Shown here: one piece after another, positions 1 through 8,468 of the stretch | How positions within the stretch are numbered: position 1 is the first letter of the stretch | Layout: each line of letters begins with the position of its first letter | NCBI RefSeq assembly: GCF_040640155.1 | Contig: NZ_JBFABE010000003.1 | Span: 124,001 to 188,000, forward strand | DNA from: Streptosporangium sp040640155 | GTDB taxonomy: Bacteria > Actinomycetota > Actinomycetes > Streptosporangiales > Streptosporangiaceae | DNA: 64,000 bases | Reading direction: 5' to 3' | Position numbers and translations under genes: made by a program | Notes under the pieces: generated by a model | Told to the model about the DNA's origin: nothing | Databases searched by the model: none | Seen by the model: the letters and a program-made list of their open reading frames with translations, nothing else

Positions 1-722
1 GCCGCGGCCAGGACCGCCGCCTCGGCCAGCCGCGTGTCCGCCGACATGAACTCCACCTCGGTACGCGGCAGCATCACCTCGCGGAGCTGCCGCTTGCCCG
101 CCGCGAACACCTCCCCGATCAGGTGGCGCTCGTCGGCGCTGAGCTCCTGGTGGCCCACCACCATGTCGCGCAGCTCCTCGGTGGAGATCTCCTCGCGGTC
201 GGCGTCGGGGTCGCCGCCCAGGAGCTTGACCACCCCGTCGGTGGACTTCGACAGCGCCCAGATGATCGGCCGCGACAGCGCGGCCATCCGGTCCAGGAAC
301 GGCGCGACCAGCAGGGAGATCCCCTCCGCCCGCTGCCGGGCGATCCGCTTGGGCGCGAGCTCGCCCAGCACCAGGGAGGCGTACGAGATCGCCAGCGTCA
401 CCAGGACCAGGGCGAGCGGGGCCGTCACGGCCTCGGGGACCCCCCAGGAGGTCACCACCGGGATGAGGTCCTTGGCCAGGGTGTCGGCGCCGAAGGCCGC
501 CGAGAGCATGGTGGCCACGGTGACGCCGATCTGCACCGCGGACAGGAAGCGGTTGGGGTCGCGGGCGAGCTTGGCGGCCCTGGCCCCCCTGCGGCCCTGC
601 GCGTCGAGCCGCCGTACCTGGCTCTCCCGCAGGGAGACCATGGCCATCTCTGCTGCGGCGAAGAACCCTCCGATCAGTACGAAGATCAAGACCAGGGCGA
701 TGTTCGCCAGGACGCTGTTCAC
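1..722 (-). CDS. CorC/HlyC-like (DUF21-CBS) membrane protein, partial
   Basis: The gene runs off the left edge, so only the first 240 residues are visible. The GTG start at 722 has a GGAG site 8 bases upstream. The N-terminus is a hydrophobic helix followed by AAAEMAMVSLRES, a pattern typical of the DUF21 transmembrane domain; further hydrophobic segments and the conserved LGELAPKRIA stretch follow, and then an acidic loop leading into VMLPRTEV, which in this family starts the CBS-pair domain. Proteins of this family sit in the cytoplasmic membrane and are linked to magnesium/cobalt efflux or ion homeostasis; the hemolysin label is historical. It is divergent from galE, with a perfect palindrome between them. 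The C-terminal CBS and CorC domains lie outside the window and cannot be checked. Confidence 0.85.
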   Translation of the reverse strand, partial: MNSVLANIALVLIFVLIGGFFAAAEMAMVSLRESQVRRLDAQGRRGARAAKLARDPNRFLSAVQIGVTVATMLSAAFGADTLAKDLIPVVTSWGVPEAVTAPLALVLVTLAISYASLVLGELAPKRIARQRAEGISLLVAPFLDRMAALSRPIIWALSKSTDGVVKLLGGDPDADREEISTEELRDMVVGHQELSADERHLIGEVFAAGKRQLREVMLPRTEVEFMSADTRLAEAAVLAA

Positions 723-776
723 GAGGTCGTCTCCGTCATGGCGGCCGCCCGTTCCGGCGGTGGCCGATATGTGATG

Positions 777-794
777 TGCCAGCATATGCTGGCA
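777..794. promoter_or_regulatory. 18-bp perfect palindrome between divergent genes
   Basis: TGCCAGCATATGCTGGCA is a perfect 18-base palindrome in the 122-bp space between the CorC-like gene and galE. It contains TATGCT, a match to the actinobacterial minus-10 pattern TANNNT, on both strands. That suggests either a dimeric repressor site or overlapping divergent promoter elements. The function is inferred; no regulator is encoded next to it. Confidence 0.4.
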
Positions 795-844
795 GTAGAC
801 TTACAAAAGTAAACAAGTCCAAACATCATCGAACAGGAGGCTCC

Positions 845-1810
845 GTGAAGCTGCTCGTCACCGGAGGCGCCGGATACATAGGCAGCGCCGTGGCGGCGCA
901 ACTCGTCGAAGCGGGGCACGAGGTCACCGTGCTGGACGACCTGTCCACCGGTCACGCCGACGCCGTCCCCGAGGGCGCCCGCTTCGTCGAGGGGTCGATC
1001 ACCGACGCCGCCGGGGCGCTCGACGGCGTGGAGGGCGTGCTGCACTTCGCGGCGAAGTCCCTGGTCGGCGAGTCCGTGGAGCGGCCCGGCCTCTACTGGG
1101 CGCACAACCTCGGCGGCACCCTCGCCCTGCTCGACGCGATGCGGAGCGCCGGGGTGGGCCGCATCGTCTTCTCCTCCACCGCCGCCACGTACGGCGAGCC
1201 GGAGCGCTCCCCGATCACGGAGAGCGACCCCACCCGCCCCACCAACCCCTACGGCGCCTCCAAGCTGGCGGTCGACACCGCGCTCGGCACGTTCGCCGGG
1301 CTGTACGGCCTGGCCGCGGTGAGCCTGCGCTACTTCAACGTGGGCGGCGCCTACACCGGCCGGGACGGCCGCGTCTACCGCGAGCGTCACACCGTGGAGA
1401 CCCACCTGATCCCTAACGTCCTCGCCGTCGCGCTCGGCGGGCGCGAGCCGGTCAGCGTGTTCGGCACGGACTACCCGACCCCCGACGGCACATGCGTGCG
1501 CGACTACATCCACCTCGCGGACCTGGCCAGGGCCCACCTGCTGGCGCTGGACGCCTGCTCGCCGGGCGAGCACCGGGTCTACAACCTCGGCAGCGGGACC
1601 GGCTTCTCGGTGCAGGAGGTGCTCTCGGTCTGCCGCGAGGTCACCGGTCACGAGATCCCCTCGGTCGTCCGCGAGCGCCGCGCCGGTGACCCGGCCGTGC
1701 TGGTGGCCTCCTCCGAGAAGATCAGGCGCGAGCTGGGCTGGAAGCCCGAGCACCCGTCGGTCCGCGACGTCGTCGCCGACGCCTGGGCCGCCCTGTCCGG
1801 CCGCCCCTGA
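845..1810 (+). CDS. galE: UDP-glucose 4-epimerase
   Basis: The 321-residue protein belongs to the extended short-chain dehydrogenase family. It has the NAD-binding GGAGYIG near residues 7-13, the SSTAATYG stretch with the catalytic Ser/Thr near 110-112, and the YGASK catalytic Tyr136-Lys140 pair; RDYIHLADL is also typical of GalE. It would interconvert UDP-glucose and UDP-galactose in the cytoplasm, feeding galactose into glycans. The GTG start at 845 is preceded by a perfect AGGAGG at 835-840; the longer open frame reaching back to 776 has no such signal. It could supply UDP-galactose to the surface-polymer genes at 44-64 kb, which include a UDP-galactopyranose-mutase-like gene, but this link is inference. 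Substrate could be another UDP-sugar. Confidence 0.9.
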   Translation: MKLLVTGGAGYIGSAVAAQLVEAGHEVTVLDDLSTGHADAVPEGARFVEGSITDAAGALDGVEGVLHFAAKSLVGESVERPGLYWAHNLGGTLALLDAMRSAGVGRIVFSSTAATYGEPERSPITESDPTRPTNPYGASKLAVDTALGTFAGLYGLAAVSLRYFNVGGAYTGRDGRVYRERHTVETHLIPNVLAVALGGREPVSVFGTDYPTPDGTCVRDYIHLADLARAHLLALDACSPGEHRVYNLGSGTGFSVQEVLSVCREVTGHEIPSVVRERRAGDPAVLVASSEKIRRELGWKPEHPSVRDVVADAWAALSGRP

Positions 1811-1825
1811 GACACCCGGCCCGGC

Positions 1826-1853
1826 CGGGCCCGTCCTGGTCCATCCGGGCCCG
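1826..1853. terminator. convergent hairpin terminator after galE
   Basis: CGGGCCCG occurs at 1826-1833 and again at 1846-1853. Because the 8-mer is self-complementary, the two copies form a perfect 8-bp stem with a 12-base loop. It lies between the stop of galE and the stop of the convergent secreted-protein gene. There is no T-tract, as is common in high-GC actinomycetes. Confidence 0.4.
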
Positions 1854-1881
1854 TCCGGCTCCACGTCCCGATCCGTCCCGG

Positions 1882-2865
1882 CTATCCCAGGCGGAAGCGG
1901 GCCGTGTTGTCGGCGGGGCGGCGGTCACCCGTCAGCGGGGAGTAGACCGTCGCCTCCGCCCTCGGCCCGCGGCCTCCCGGCGCGCGGCTCCCCGGCTCGT
2001 GCCCGCTCGGCTCGCGACCTCCGATCTCGTGACCCGGGGCCGAGAACGCGAGCAGGAGGGTGACCCGCCCGCCCGCGCGGAGCGTACGCAGGCGGCAGTC
2101 GGCGTAGCCGGTGCGGGAGTCGCACCGTGCCCCGCGCGCCGCCAGCAGGCGGGCGCCGCCGGTGTCGAGGAGGAGCCCGGCGTCCCGGACGGGCCGCGGG
2201 CCGCGGTTGCGCACCACCGCGGACACCAGGACGAGGCGACCGGCACGGGTCCTGCGCGACACCCCGACCGCCAGGTCCGTCCCCTCGTCCACCTCGGTCA
2301 GCGCCCGCGCGGAGTTGTTCGTCTCGTCGTCGTCCACGACCTCGGAGGAGAGCGTGGCGCTCGCCTCCAGCGGGCCCCGCGCGCCGGGCCGCACGATCGC
2401 GTCGAGCGTCACCCCACCGGTCGTCCCGGCCGGGACGTCGTCGGCCGAGGCGCAGACCACCTCGCCCGCCGCGATGCCGGGCAGGCACTCGGTGACGTCG
2501 GTGCCCAGCACCCGTACCCCGTCCGGCAGCCGGAGGGTGAGCACGGGCAGCACCGCGTCGCCGGGGCCGGCGTTGCTCACCTCGGCCCGGTAGCGCAGCG
2601 GCCGGCCGGGCTGGGCCCTGTCCGGGGAGACCAGCAGCCGCACCGACAGGTCGGCGCCGCCCCAGCCCTCGCCCTCCGGCGAGGCGGACGCCGCCCGGGA
2701 CGGCACCGCGAGCACGAGACAGAGCACGGGCACAAGACCGAGCACGAGACCGAGACGGCGCACGGGACGGTGCGGGAGACCGGGCGCGGGACCGCGCGGA
2801 GGACGGGGCACACCGGCGGCGACCCGCGCCGCGGTGTGTCCTCCGACGATCGATGCCCCGACCAC
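1882..2865 (-). CDS. putative secreted protein with two DUF11/CARDB-like domains
   Basis: The 327-residue product starts with an Arg/Pro-rich leader and a hydrophobic core (about residues 37-55, LGLVLGLVPVLCLVLAV) ending in an Ala-rich cleavage-like site, so export is likely. The rest contains two beta-rich repeats of the kind found in DUF11/CARDB adhesion-like modules, each with an N-G-P turn (VSNAGPGD and VRNRGPRP), and the first ending with DDDETNNSA. A Gly/Arg/Pro-rich insert precedes the last strand. Two Cys pairs may form disulfides. Such modules usually serve as spacers in surface proteins; no enzymatic domain is visible. The GTG start at 2865 has no good ribosome-binding site, and a start nearer the hydrophobic segment is possible. 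Confidence 0.55.
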   Translation of the reverse strand: MVGASIVGGHTAARVAAGVPRPPRGPAPGLPHRPVRRLGLVLGLVPVLCLVLAVPSRAASASPEGEGWGGADLSVRLLVSPDRAQPGRPLRYRAEVSNAGPGDAVLPVLTLRLPDGVRVLGTDVTECLPGIAAGEVVCASADDVPAGTTGGVTLDAIVRPGARGPLEASATLSSEVVDDDETNNSARALTEVDEGTDLAVGVSRRTRAGRLVLVSAVVRNRGPRPVRDAGLLLDTGGARLLAARGARCDSRTGYADCRLRTLRAGGRVTLLLAFSAPGHEIGGREPSGHEPGSRAPGGRGPRAEATVYSPLTGDRRPADNTARFRLG

Positions 2866-2926
2866 AAGTGATCATTGAACGACGGAACGTGCCGCCCGGC
2901 GATGAGCGACACGCCGCCTTTCGGGT

Positions 2927-2948
2927 CGGGCCCCTCGAAGGGGGCCCG
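2927..2948 (-). terminator. mdh terminator hairpin
   Basis: An 8-bp perfect stem (CGGGCCCC at 2927-2934 pairing with GGGGCCCG at 2941-2948) with a 6-base loop lies just downstream of the mdh stop on the minus strand. It is followed in the direction of mdh transcription by an A-rich rather than T-rich stretch. Confidence 0.45.
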
Positions 2949-2989
2949 ATCAGACCGGGCCGATCAGATCAGGCCGATCAGATCAGGCC
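2948..2989. repeat. three 14-bp tandem repeats across the mdh stop codon
   Basis: One degenerate and two exact copies of GATCAGATCAGGCC lie head to tail. The last copy covers the final codons and the stop of mdh, so the repeat has expanded outward from the coding end. Confidence 0.7.
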
Positions 2990-3955
2990 GAGCTCGCGGA
3001 CCGCGGAGCGCTCCTCCTCCAGCTCGGCCACGGTGGCGTCGATCCTCTCGCGGGAGAAGGCGTCGATCTCCAGCCCCTGGACGATCTCCCACTTCCCGCC
3101 GCGCGAGGCGACCGGGAAGGACGAGATGAGGCCCTCGGGCACGCCGTACGAGCCGTCGGAGGGGATGGCGGCCGAGGTCCACTCGGTGCCGTTGACCCAG
3201 TCGAAGACGTGGTCGATCGCGGCGTTGGCGGCCGAGGCGGCCGAGGACGCGCCCCGGGCCTCGATGATCGCCGCACCGCGCTTGGCCACGGTCGGGATGA
3301 ACGTGTCGCGCAGCCAGCCCTCGTCGACCAGCTCGGCCGCGACCTTGCCACCGACCTCGGCGTGGAAGAGGTCCGGGTACTGGGTGGCGGAGTGGTTGCC
3401 CCAGATGGTCATCTTCTTGATCTCGGTGACCGGTACCTGGAGCTTGGCGGCGAGCTGCGACAGCGCCCGGTTGTGGTCGAGACGGGTCATCGCGGTGAAG
3501 CGCTCCGCCGGGACGTCGGGGGCGTTCCGCTGAGCGATGAGCGCGTTGGTGTTGGCCGGGTTGCCGACCACCAGCACGCGGATGTCGTCGGCGGCGTTGT
3601 CGTTGATCGCCTTGCCCTGCGGGCCGAAGATGCCGCCGTTGGCCTGGAGGAGGTCGCCGCGCTCCATGCCCTTGCCCCGGGGACGCGCGCCGACCAGCAG
3701 CGCCACGTTGGCGCCGTTGAACGCCACGCCGGGGTCGTCGGTGACCTCGATGCCGCGCAGCAGCGGGAACGCGCAGTCGTCGAGCTCCATCGCGGTGCCC
3801 TCGGCGGCCTTCACGGCCTGCGGGATCTCCAGCAGGCTCAGCGTGACCGGGACGTCGGCGCCCAGCAACTGGCCCGAGGCGATGCGGAAGAGCAACGCGT
3901 AGCCGATCTGACCGGCGGCACCGGTGACGGTGACCTTTACGGGAGTCTGGGCCAT
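2978..3955 (-). CDS. mdh: malate dehydrogenase
   Basis: This 325-residue cytoplasmic enzyme oxidises malate to oxaloacetate with NAD+. The N-terminal Rossmann motif is TGAAGQIG (Gly12, Gly15, Gly18); the conserved VVGNPANTNALIA stretch and the catalytic-histidine region WGNHSATQYPD are both present, as in the group of bacterial Mdh proteins that resemble cytosolic eukaryotic Mdh. The ATG at 3955 follows a GAGGGAAGG site, and TAACAT (minus strand, 3994-3999) is a possible minus-10 box. The gene is monocistronic here, with its own hairpin. Length is normal for the family. It is one of four TCA functions encoded within 20 kb. Confidence 0.97.
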   Translation of the reverse strand: MAQTPVKVTVTGAAGQIGYALLFRIASGQLLGADVPVTLSLLEIPQAVKAAEGTAMELDDCAFPLLRGIEVTDDPGVAFNGANVALLVGARPRGKGMERGDLLQANGGIFGPQGKAINDNAADDIRVLVVGNPANTNALIAQRNAPDVPAERFTAMTRLDHNRALSQLAAKLQVPVTEIKKMTIWGNHSATQYPDLFHAEVGGKVAAELVDEGWLRDTFIPTVAKRGAAIIEARGASSAASAANAAIDHVFDWVNGTEWTSAAIPSDGSYGVPEGLISSFPVASRGGKWEIVQGLEIDAFSRERIDATVAELEEERSAVRELGLI

Positions 3956-4075
3956 GACCTTCCCTCACTCGAAGGATGAACTGTGACGCTCGGATGTTAC
4001 CCGTCCGTCGCGGGAGGCCGTCCGGCGAGTACCCTCAACCACCCGCGGGGCGGCGTCCCGGCCCCGGGACGGGGC

Positions 4076-6451
4076 TCAGCCGCAGGGCACCATGGCGGGG
4101 AGGTCGTTCTCCCGCCCGGGGAAGTCGACCCGGGAGAAGTGCTCGTCGAGCAGCCTGCGGACCGTGCCGTCGCGGTGGAGCTCGGCGATCGTCCCCCTGA
4201 CGGCCTCGCAGGTGCGCCCGTCGCCCCGCTTGAGCGCCACCGCGTAGCGTTCGTCGGTGAGCTCCAGGCCGAGCAGCCTGTGCCGGACGCTCTCCCGGTC
4301 GCCGAAGCCGGCCAGCAGCAGGTCGTCGCCGGGGATCGCGTCGATCCGGCCGTCCCGCAGCATGTTGACGCACTCGGTGTAGGTCTTGGCGGGGACGAGC
4401 CTCAAGGGCTTCACCCTGCCCTGCAGCACGGCGACCGAGGCGCTGGCCTCGGGTGCGCACATCCGGCTGTTCACCAGGCCGTTCACGGTCCGGATGGGCG
4501 AGTCGGCCTTGACCATCACGTCGACGTGGGCGAGGTAGTACGGCCCGGCGAAGGTCACGTCGTCCACGTCGTTGATCGAATAGGTGGCCAGCACCATGTC
4601 GACGCCGCCGCCGGCCAGCAACGACGGCCGGTCGGTGCGGCGGGTGGCCCGGAAGGTCACGCCGCTCTCCGGGACCCCCAGCGACTCGGCGATCTCCAGG
4701 GCCAGGTCGATCTCGAAGCCGCTCCACCTGCCGCCGCTCCGCAGCGCGATGCCGGGCAGGGAGTCGCGTACGCCGATGACGAGCCTGCCGGTCCTGGCGG
4801 CCTTGTCCACCACCGAGGCGAACACCTCGCCGGAGGGCCGCGCGGGCGTGCTCCGGGAGGTCCCGCGCGGCCACCAGACGGCGGCGGCCGCCCCCGCGAG
4901 CAGCAGCAGGACCACGGCGACGGCGATCCACCGCCCCCTGTGCGAGTGCCCCGTCCCCACCGGCGCCCCGGGACGGGTGGGTGTCTGCCAGCTCGGCGGC
5001 GGCACCTGCGCGACGTACCCGGCGTGGCCCCCGTGCTCGGGGTGACCCGCGTGCTCGGGGCGGGCGGGGTGCCCGGGATGATCCTGCGGCCCGGGAGGTC
5101 CGGGAGGCCCGGGGTGGTCGGAGTGACCGGCGCGGTCGGGGTGGCCGGGATGGTCGGGGTAACCGGGCCATTCGGCGGTGGCGGGGACGGCGGGAGGGGG
5201 GACCGGGTGACCCGCGGGGTCCTGGCCCGTGGAGCCGTGGCCCGCGAGGTTCTGACCCGTGAGGTTCCGGCCCGTGGAGCCGTGGCCCGCGGAGGACCGC
5301 TCCCGGTGGCCGCCGGAGTCGCGCCCCGAGGGGAGGGAAGGGTGAGCGGTGTCGCGGCCCGGGGGCGGCGGCGCCTCGTCCGCGCCTCCCCTGCCTCCCG
5401 CGCCTCCCCTGCCTCCCGCTCCTCCCGCTCCTCCCGGGGCCCTCGTCCCGGAGCCGGGGAGGCGCATCTGACTGGTGGCGTCGTCGTCCCGGTCCTCCCC
5501 CCGGTCCCGGTCCTCCCCCCGGTCCGGGAGCGTGCCCCGGGCCGGGCCGGGCCGGACGTCCCGGTCACCGGTCCGTGGCCCGCCGGTGGCGGAGACCTCG
5601 GCACCCTGGGTGAGGATGGCGGGCGAGGCGCTCGCCTCCTCGGGGTGGCCGAGCATCCGCAGCAGGATCCGGTCGGCGGAGGGCCGGTCGGCCGGGGACT
5701 TGGCCAGCGCCGCCCCGACCACGCCGCGCAGCGGCTCCGGCAGCACGCCGAGGTCGACGTCGTGGTTGAGGATGCGGTTGAGCACCACCGCGATCGAGCC
5801 GCCCTCGAAGACCGTCTCGCCGGTCGCGGCGAACGCGATGGTCGCGCCCCAGGCGAAGACGTCGGTGTGCGCGCCGACGTCGGCCCCGGAGATCTGCTCG
5901 GGTGCCATGTACGCGGGGGTGCCGATGGCCCGGCTGGTGATCGTGCCCGTGGAGTCGAGGATGCGGGCGATGCCGAAGTCGACCACCCGCGGCCCGTCCG
6001 CGGCGACGAGCACGTTGTCCGGCTTGAGGTCACGGTGCACGATCGAGGCGTGGTGGATGGCGGTCAGCGCCGTGGCCGTGCCGATCGCCAGCCTCTGCAG
6101 CGGGGCGCCCCGCAGGGGGCCGTCGTCCTCCACGACCTGGCGCAGCGACCTGCCCTCGATGTACTCGCTGGCGATGTAGGGGGTGTCGCCCTCCAGGTCG
6201 ACGTCGAGCACCGCCGCCGTGCAGAACGAGGCGACCCGCTGGGCTGCCCTCGCCTCCCGGGCGAACCGGGACCTGGCGACGGCGTCACCGGTGAACTTCA
6301 CGTGCAGCAACTTGATCGCGGCGCGCTCCCCCGCGGCGTCGATCCCGAGGTAGACGATGCCCTGCCCGCCCTCGCCGATGCGTCCGAGGACGCGGAACGG
6401 CCCGAGCCGGGTCGGCTCTCCCGCTCCGAGTGGGGCGATCTGCGGCATCAT
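4076..6451 (-). CDS. membrane Ser/Thr protein kinase with extracytoplasmic solute-binding domain
   Basis: The 791-residue product is a Hanks-type kinase (about residues 17-275): glycine loop GEGGQG, AIKLL lysine, catalytic HRDLKPDN, DFG, and GTPAYMAPEQ are all intact. A long Pro/Gly/His/Asp-rich disordered linker with degenerate repeats follows, then one membrane helix (IAVAVVLLLLAGAAAAVW, near residue 520). The outer part (about 550-785) reads as a family 3 bacterial solute-binding domain (GRLVIGVRDSLPG, GFEIDLALEIAESLGV, FAGPYYLAHVDVMVK). In place of the PASTA repeats of PknB, this kinase seems to sense a small ligand such as an amino acid. Two Met codons (6451, 6448) follow GAGG. It is divergent from the sigma-like membrane gene, so the two may act together; that is inference. 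Confidence 0.9.
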   Translation of the reverse strand: MMPQIAPLGAGEPTRLGPFRVLGRIGEGGQGIVYLGIDAAGERAAIKLLHVKFTGDAVARSRFAREARAAQRVASFCTAAVLDVDLEGDTPYIASEYIEGRSLRQVVEDDGPLRGAPLQRLAIGTATALTAIHHASIVHRDLKPDNVLVAADGPRVVDFGIARILDSTGTITSRAIGTPAYMAPEQISGADVGAHTDVFAWGATIAFAATGETVFEGGSIAVVLNRILNHDVDLGVLPEPLRGVVGAALAKSPADRPSADRILLRMLGHPEEASASPAILTQGAEVSATGGPRTGDRDVRPGPARGTLPDRGEDRDRGEDRDDDATSQMRLPGSGTRAPGGAGGAGGRGGAGGRGGADEAPPPPGRDTAHPSLPSGRDSGGHRERSSAGHGSTGRNLTGQNLAGHGSTGQDPAGHPVPPPAVPATAEWPGYPDHPGHPDRAGHSDHPGPPGPPGPQDHPGHPARPEHAGHPEHGGHAGYVAQVPPPSWQTPTRPGAPVGTGHSHRGRWIAVAVVLLLLAGAAAAVWWPRGTSRSTPARPSGEVFASVVDKAARTGRLVIGVRDSLPGIALRSGGRWSGFEIDLALEIAESLGVPESGVTFRATRRTDRPSLLAGGGVDMVLATYSINDVDDVTFAGPYYLAHVDVMVKADSPIRTVNGLVNSRMCAPEASASVAVLQGRVKPLRLVPAKTYTECVNMLRDGRIDAIPGDDLLLAGFGDRESVRHRLLGLELTDERYAVALKRGDGRTCEAVRGTIAELHRDGTVRRLLDEHFSRVDFPGRENDLPAMVPCG

Positions 6452-6696
6452 CGTCCTCGCGGTCTCGTAATCTTCGACGTGGCAAACTTTACGGCGCCAT
6501 GACCCGCCCGCCCTCTCCGTTATCCCGACGTGACCCCATATTCCCTACGACAGGGCCCGTTCACCGTCCGTGCCCCGGCCGGGACGACGAGCGAACACGA
6601 CTCCCCGATTTCCGACAATCGCCCCGATTCCACATTCCAGCCGCTTAGATCGCTACCGTTGACAGGTCCCTCAGGCAAGCCGGAGCAAAAACGTCC

Positions 6697-8286
6697 ATGC
6701 GCCGATACATCGGATATCGCGAGTTCGTACAGCGCGATCAGCGTTCCCTCGTCGGCACCGCACTGCTCCTCACCGGTAGCCACGAGCAGGCGATCCGCCT
6801 GACACTGCGGGCCTTCCACACCGTGGCCATGTCCTGGCCGCCACCGGTCTGGGAGAACCCCACCACGCACGCCCAGATCGCGCTCTACCGCCGGTTCCTG
6901 CAGCGTCCGAGCGCCGCGGGGGACACGGCCCTGGTGCGGGTCCCGCCCCGGCGGCGGCTGCTCGTCGTGGCCTGCCTGCACGACGGCAGGACGCCCGAGG
7001 AGATGGCAGCCGTCCTCGACCTGCCGGAGGAGACCGTACGGGAGGAGATCGCCGAGGCCGTCGAGACCCTCACCAAGGGCGACGAGAAGCGCCTGGTCAC
7101 GAGGATGAGGACGGCGGCCGGGGAGGCCTCCGTACCGGACCTCACCGGCCCGTCCATGCGCACGATCCGGCGCCGCCGCCTCCGCGGGGCCCTTCTGACC
7201 GTGACGGCGGCGCTCGTCCCGGTCGCCGTCGTCGTCGCCTTCACGCTGCTCCAGCGGGGCGAGATGCTGAACTCGGCGCTGGGCGGGCCGGACAGCGCCA
7301 ACGCCGTCCAGGGCCACGAGCCCGTACGGGCGATCTCCACCCCCTCCCAGGACGTCTCCTCGTCCCCGGACCCCACCGCCGCCTCCCCGGCCCCGTGGCG
7401 GGCCCCGCGGACCTCCTCGGTGATCCGGTACGCCGTTCCCGCCCGCTGCCCGGACGCCGCCGCCCCCGCGCGGCCCGGTGACGTGATCTGCGCCGGCTGG
7501 ACGCTCCGGCTGGTCCCCGGCGCCTCCCAGGACGCCGCTCCCGGCCGTACGGAGTGCGAGGGCGGCGAGCCCTGCGAGTCGACGCTCAGCGTCCCCGACG
7601 CCGCCCAGCGCCTCGCGCGCGGCGAGGGGGGCGACGAGGGGGGTGACCAGCGGCTCGATCCCGCCATCAGCCGCGACGGGCACCGGATCGCCTACCTCAG
7701 CGCGGCGGAGCGCCGCTACGTCGCCCACGACCTCGGCAGCGGCGTCAAGCGCTACCTGTCACCGGTCCTCGCGGCGGGCGACACCGAGAACGGCACGACG
7801 GTGAGCGTCTCCCCCGACGGCCGCCACTTCACCGTCGCGCTCGGCAAAAGGACGCTGCGGACCGACTTCACGACCGGCGCCCTGACGTCCGTGCCCGCCG
7901 CGCGGACGCTCCCGGCGGAGAGGGCCGCCCCGTGGCTCAAGGAGCGGTACGGCTCCTGGGCCGACTCCCCGAACGGGAGGTACTCCGCGGCGGTGGGCGG
8001 CGGCAAGGCCGCGCACCGGGACGCGCGCGGCCCGCGCGGCCTGCACGTGATCGACGCCGAGGCCCGGCGTGTCCTGCGGCGGCTCCCCCTGCCGGACGCG
8101 GGGCGTCCCGCCGAGGGCGAGGTGGTGAGCTGGCTGAACGGCCGTGAGCTGGCCGTCAGGATGAACACCGCGACCGGCGGGCCCCTCGGCCTCTTCCGGG
8201 TGAACGCCGTCACCGGGCGCGCGGAGCGGCTGGCAGGCCTCCCGGCCGACGCGGCCCTCGTCCTGGGGGCCACGAAGGCCCTGTGA
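6697..8286 (+). CDS. membrane protein: sigma-70-like N-terminus, one membrane helix, propeller-like outer domain
   Basis: The 529-residue product begins like an ECF sigma factor: a region-2-like stretch (residues 1-60, with degenerate core-binding helices) and a region-4-like helix-turn-helix (about 90-130: RRRLLVVACLHDGRTPEEMAAVLDLPEETVREEI). A basic patch and one membrane helix (about 164-185) follow, then a Pro/Ser linker and an outer domain with YVAHDLGSG and LHVIDAEARRVLRRLP repeats that look like beta-propeller blades. Similar sigma-like membrane proteins occur in actinomycetes, but I know no assigned role. It could be a membrane-tethered transcription regulator. The ATG at 6697 follows a GGAG 11 bases away. 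The divergent kinase gene is 245 bp upstream. Confidence 0.65.
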   Translation: MRRYIGYREFVQRDQRSLVGTALLLTGSHEQAIRLTLRAFHTVAMSWPPPVWENPTTHAQIALYRRFLQRPSAAGDTALVRVPPRRRLLVVACLHDGRTPEEMAAVLDLPEETVREEIAEAVETLTKGDEKRLVTRMRTAAGEASVPDLTGPSMRTIRRRRLRGALLTVTAALVPVAVVVAFTLLQRGEMLNSALGGPDSANAVQGHEPVRAISTPSQDVSSSPDPTAASPAPWRAPRTSSVIRYAVPARCPDAAAPARPGDVICAGWTLRLVPGASQDAAPGRTECEGGEPCESTLSVPDAAQRLARGEGGDEGGDQRLDPAISRDGHRIAYLSAAERRYVAHDLGSGVKRYLSPVLAAGDTENGTTVSVSPDGRHFTVALGKRTLRTDFTTGALTSVPAARTLPAERAAPWLKERYGSWADSPNGRYSAAVGGGKAAHRDARGPRGLHVIDAEARRVLRRLPLPDAGRPAEGEVVSWLNGRELAVRMNTATGGPLGLFRVNAVTGRAERLAGLPADAALVLGATKAL

Positions 8287-8390
8287 CCGGACGCCCCTGA
8301 CCCCACGGTGACCCAGGCGACCCACGGAGACCCACGGTGACCCGGGACGTCCCGCCGGGCGCGTGAGGGACGGGAAGCGAGAAGCGAAAA

Positions 8391-8424
8391 AGGGCCGGTC
8401 CTCCTTCGAAGGAGGACCGGCCCT
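8391..8424 (-). terminator. strong palindromic terminator between convergent genes
   Basis: A 34-base perfect palindrome (stem beginning AGGGCCGGTCCTCC) lies between the sigma-like gene and icd. Read in the icd direction it is followed by TTTTCGC, a T-run rare in this genome, so it is a convincing intrinsic terminator for icd; the other side has only weak T content. Confidence 0.8.
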
Positions 8425-8468
8425 CTTCCTCGCGGGTCTTGGCGGGTCTTCGCGGGTCGGCCTCCCGG

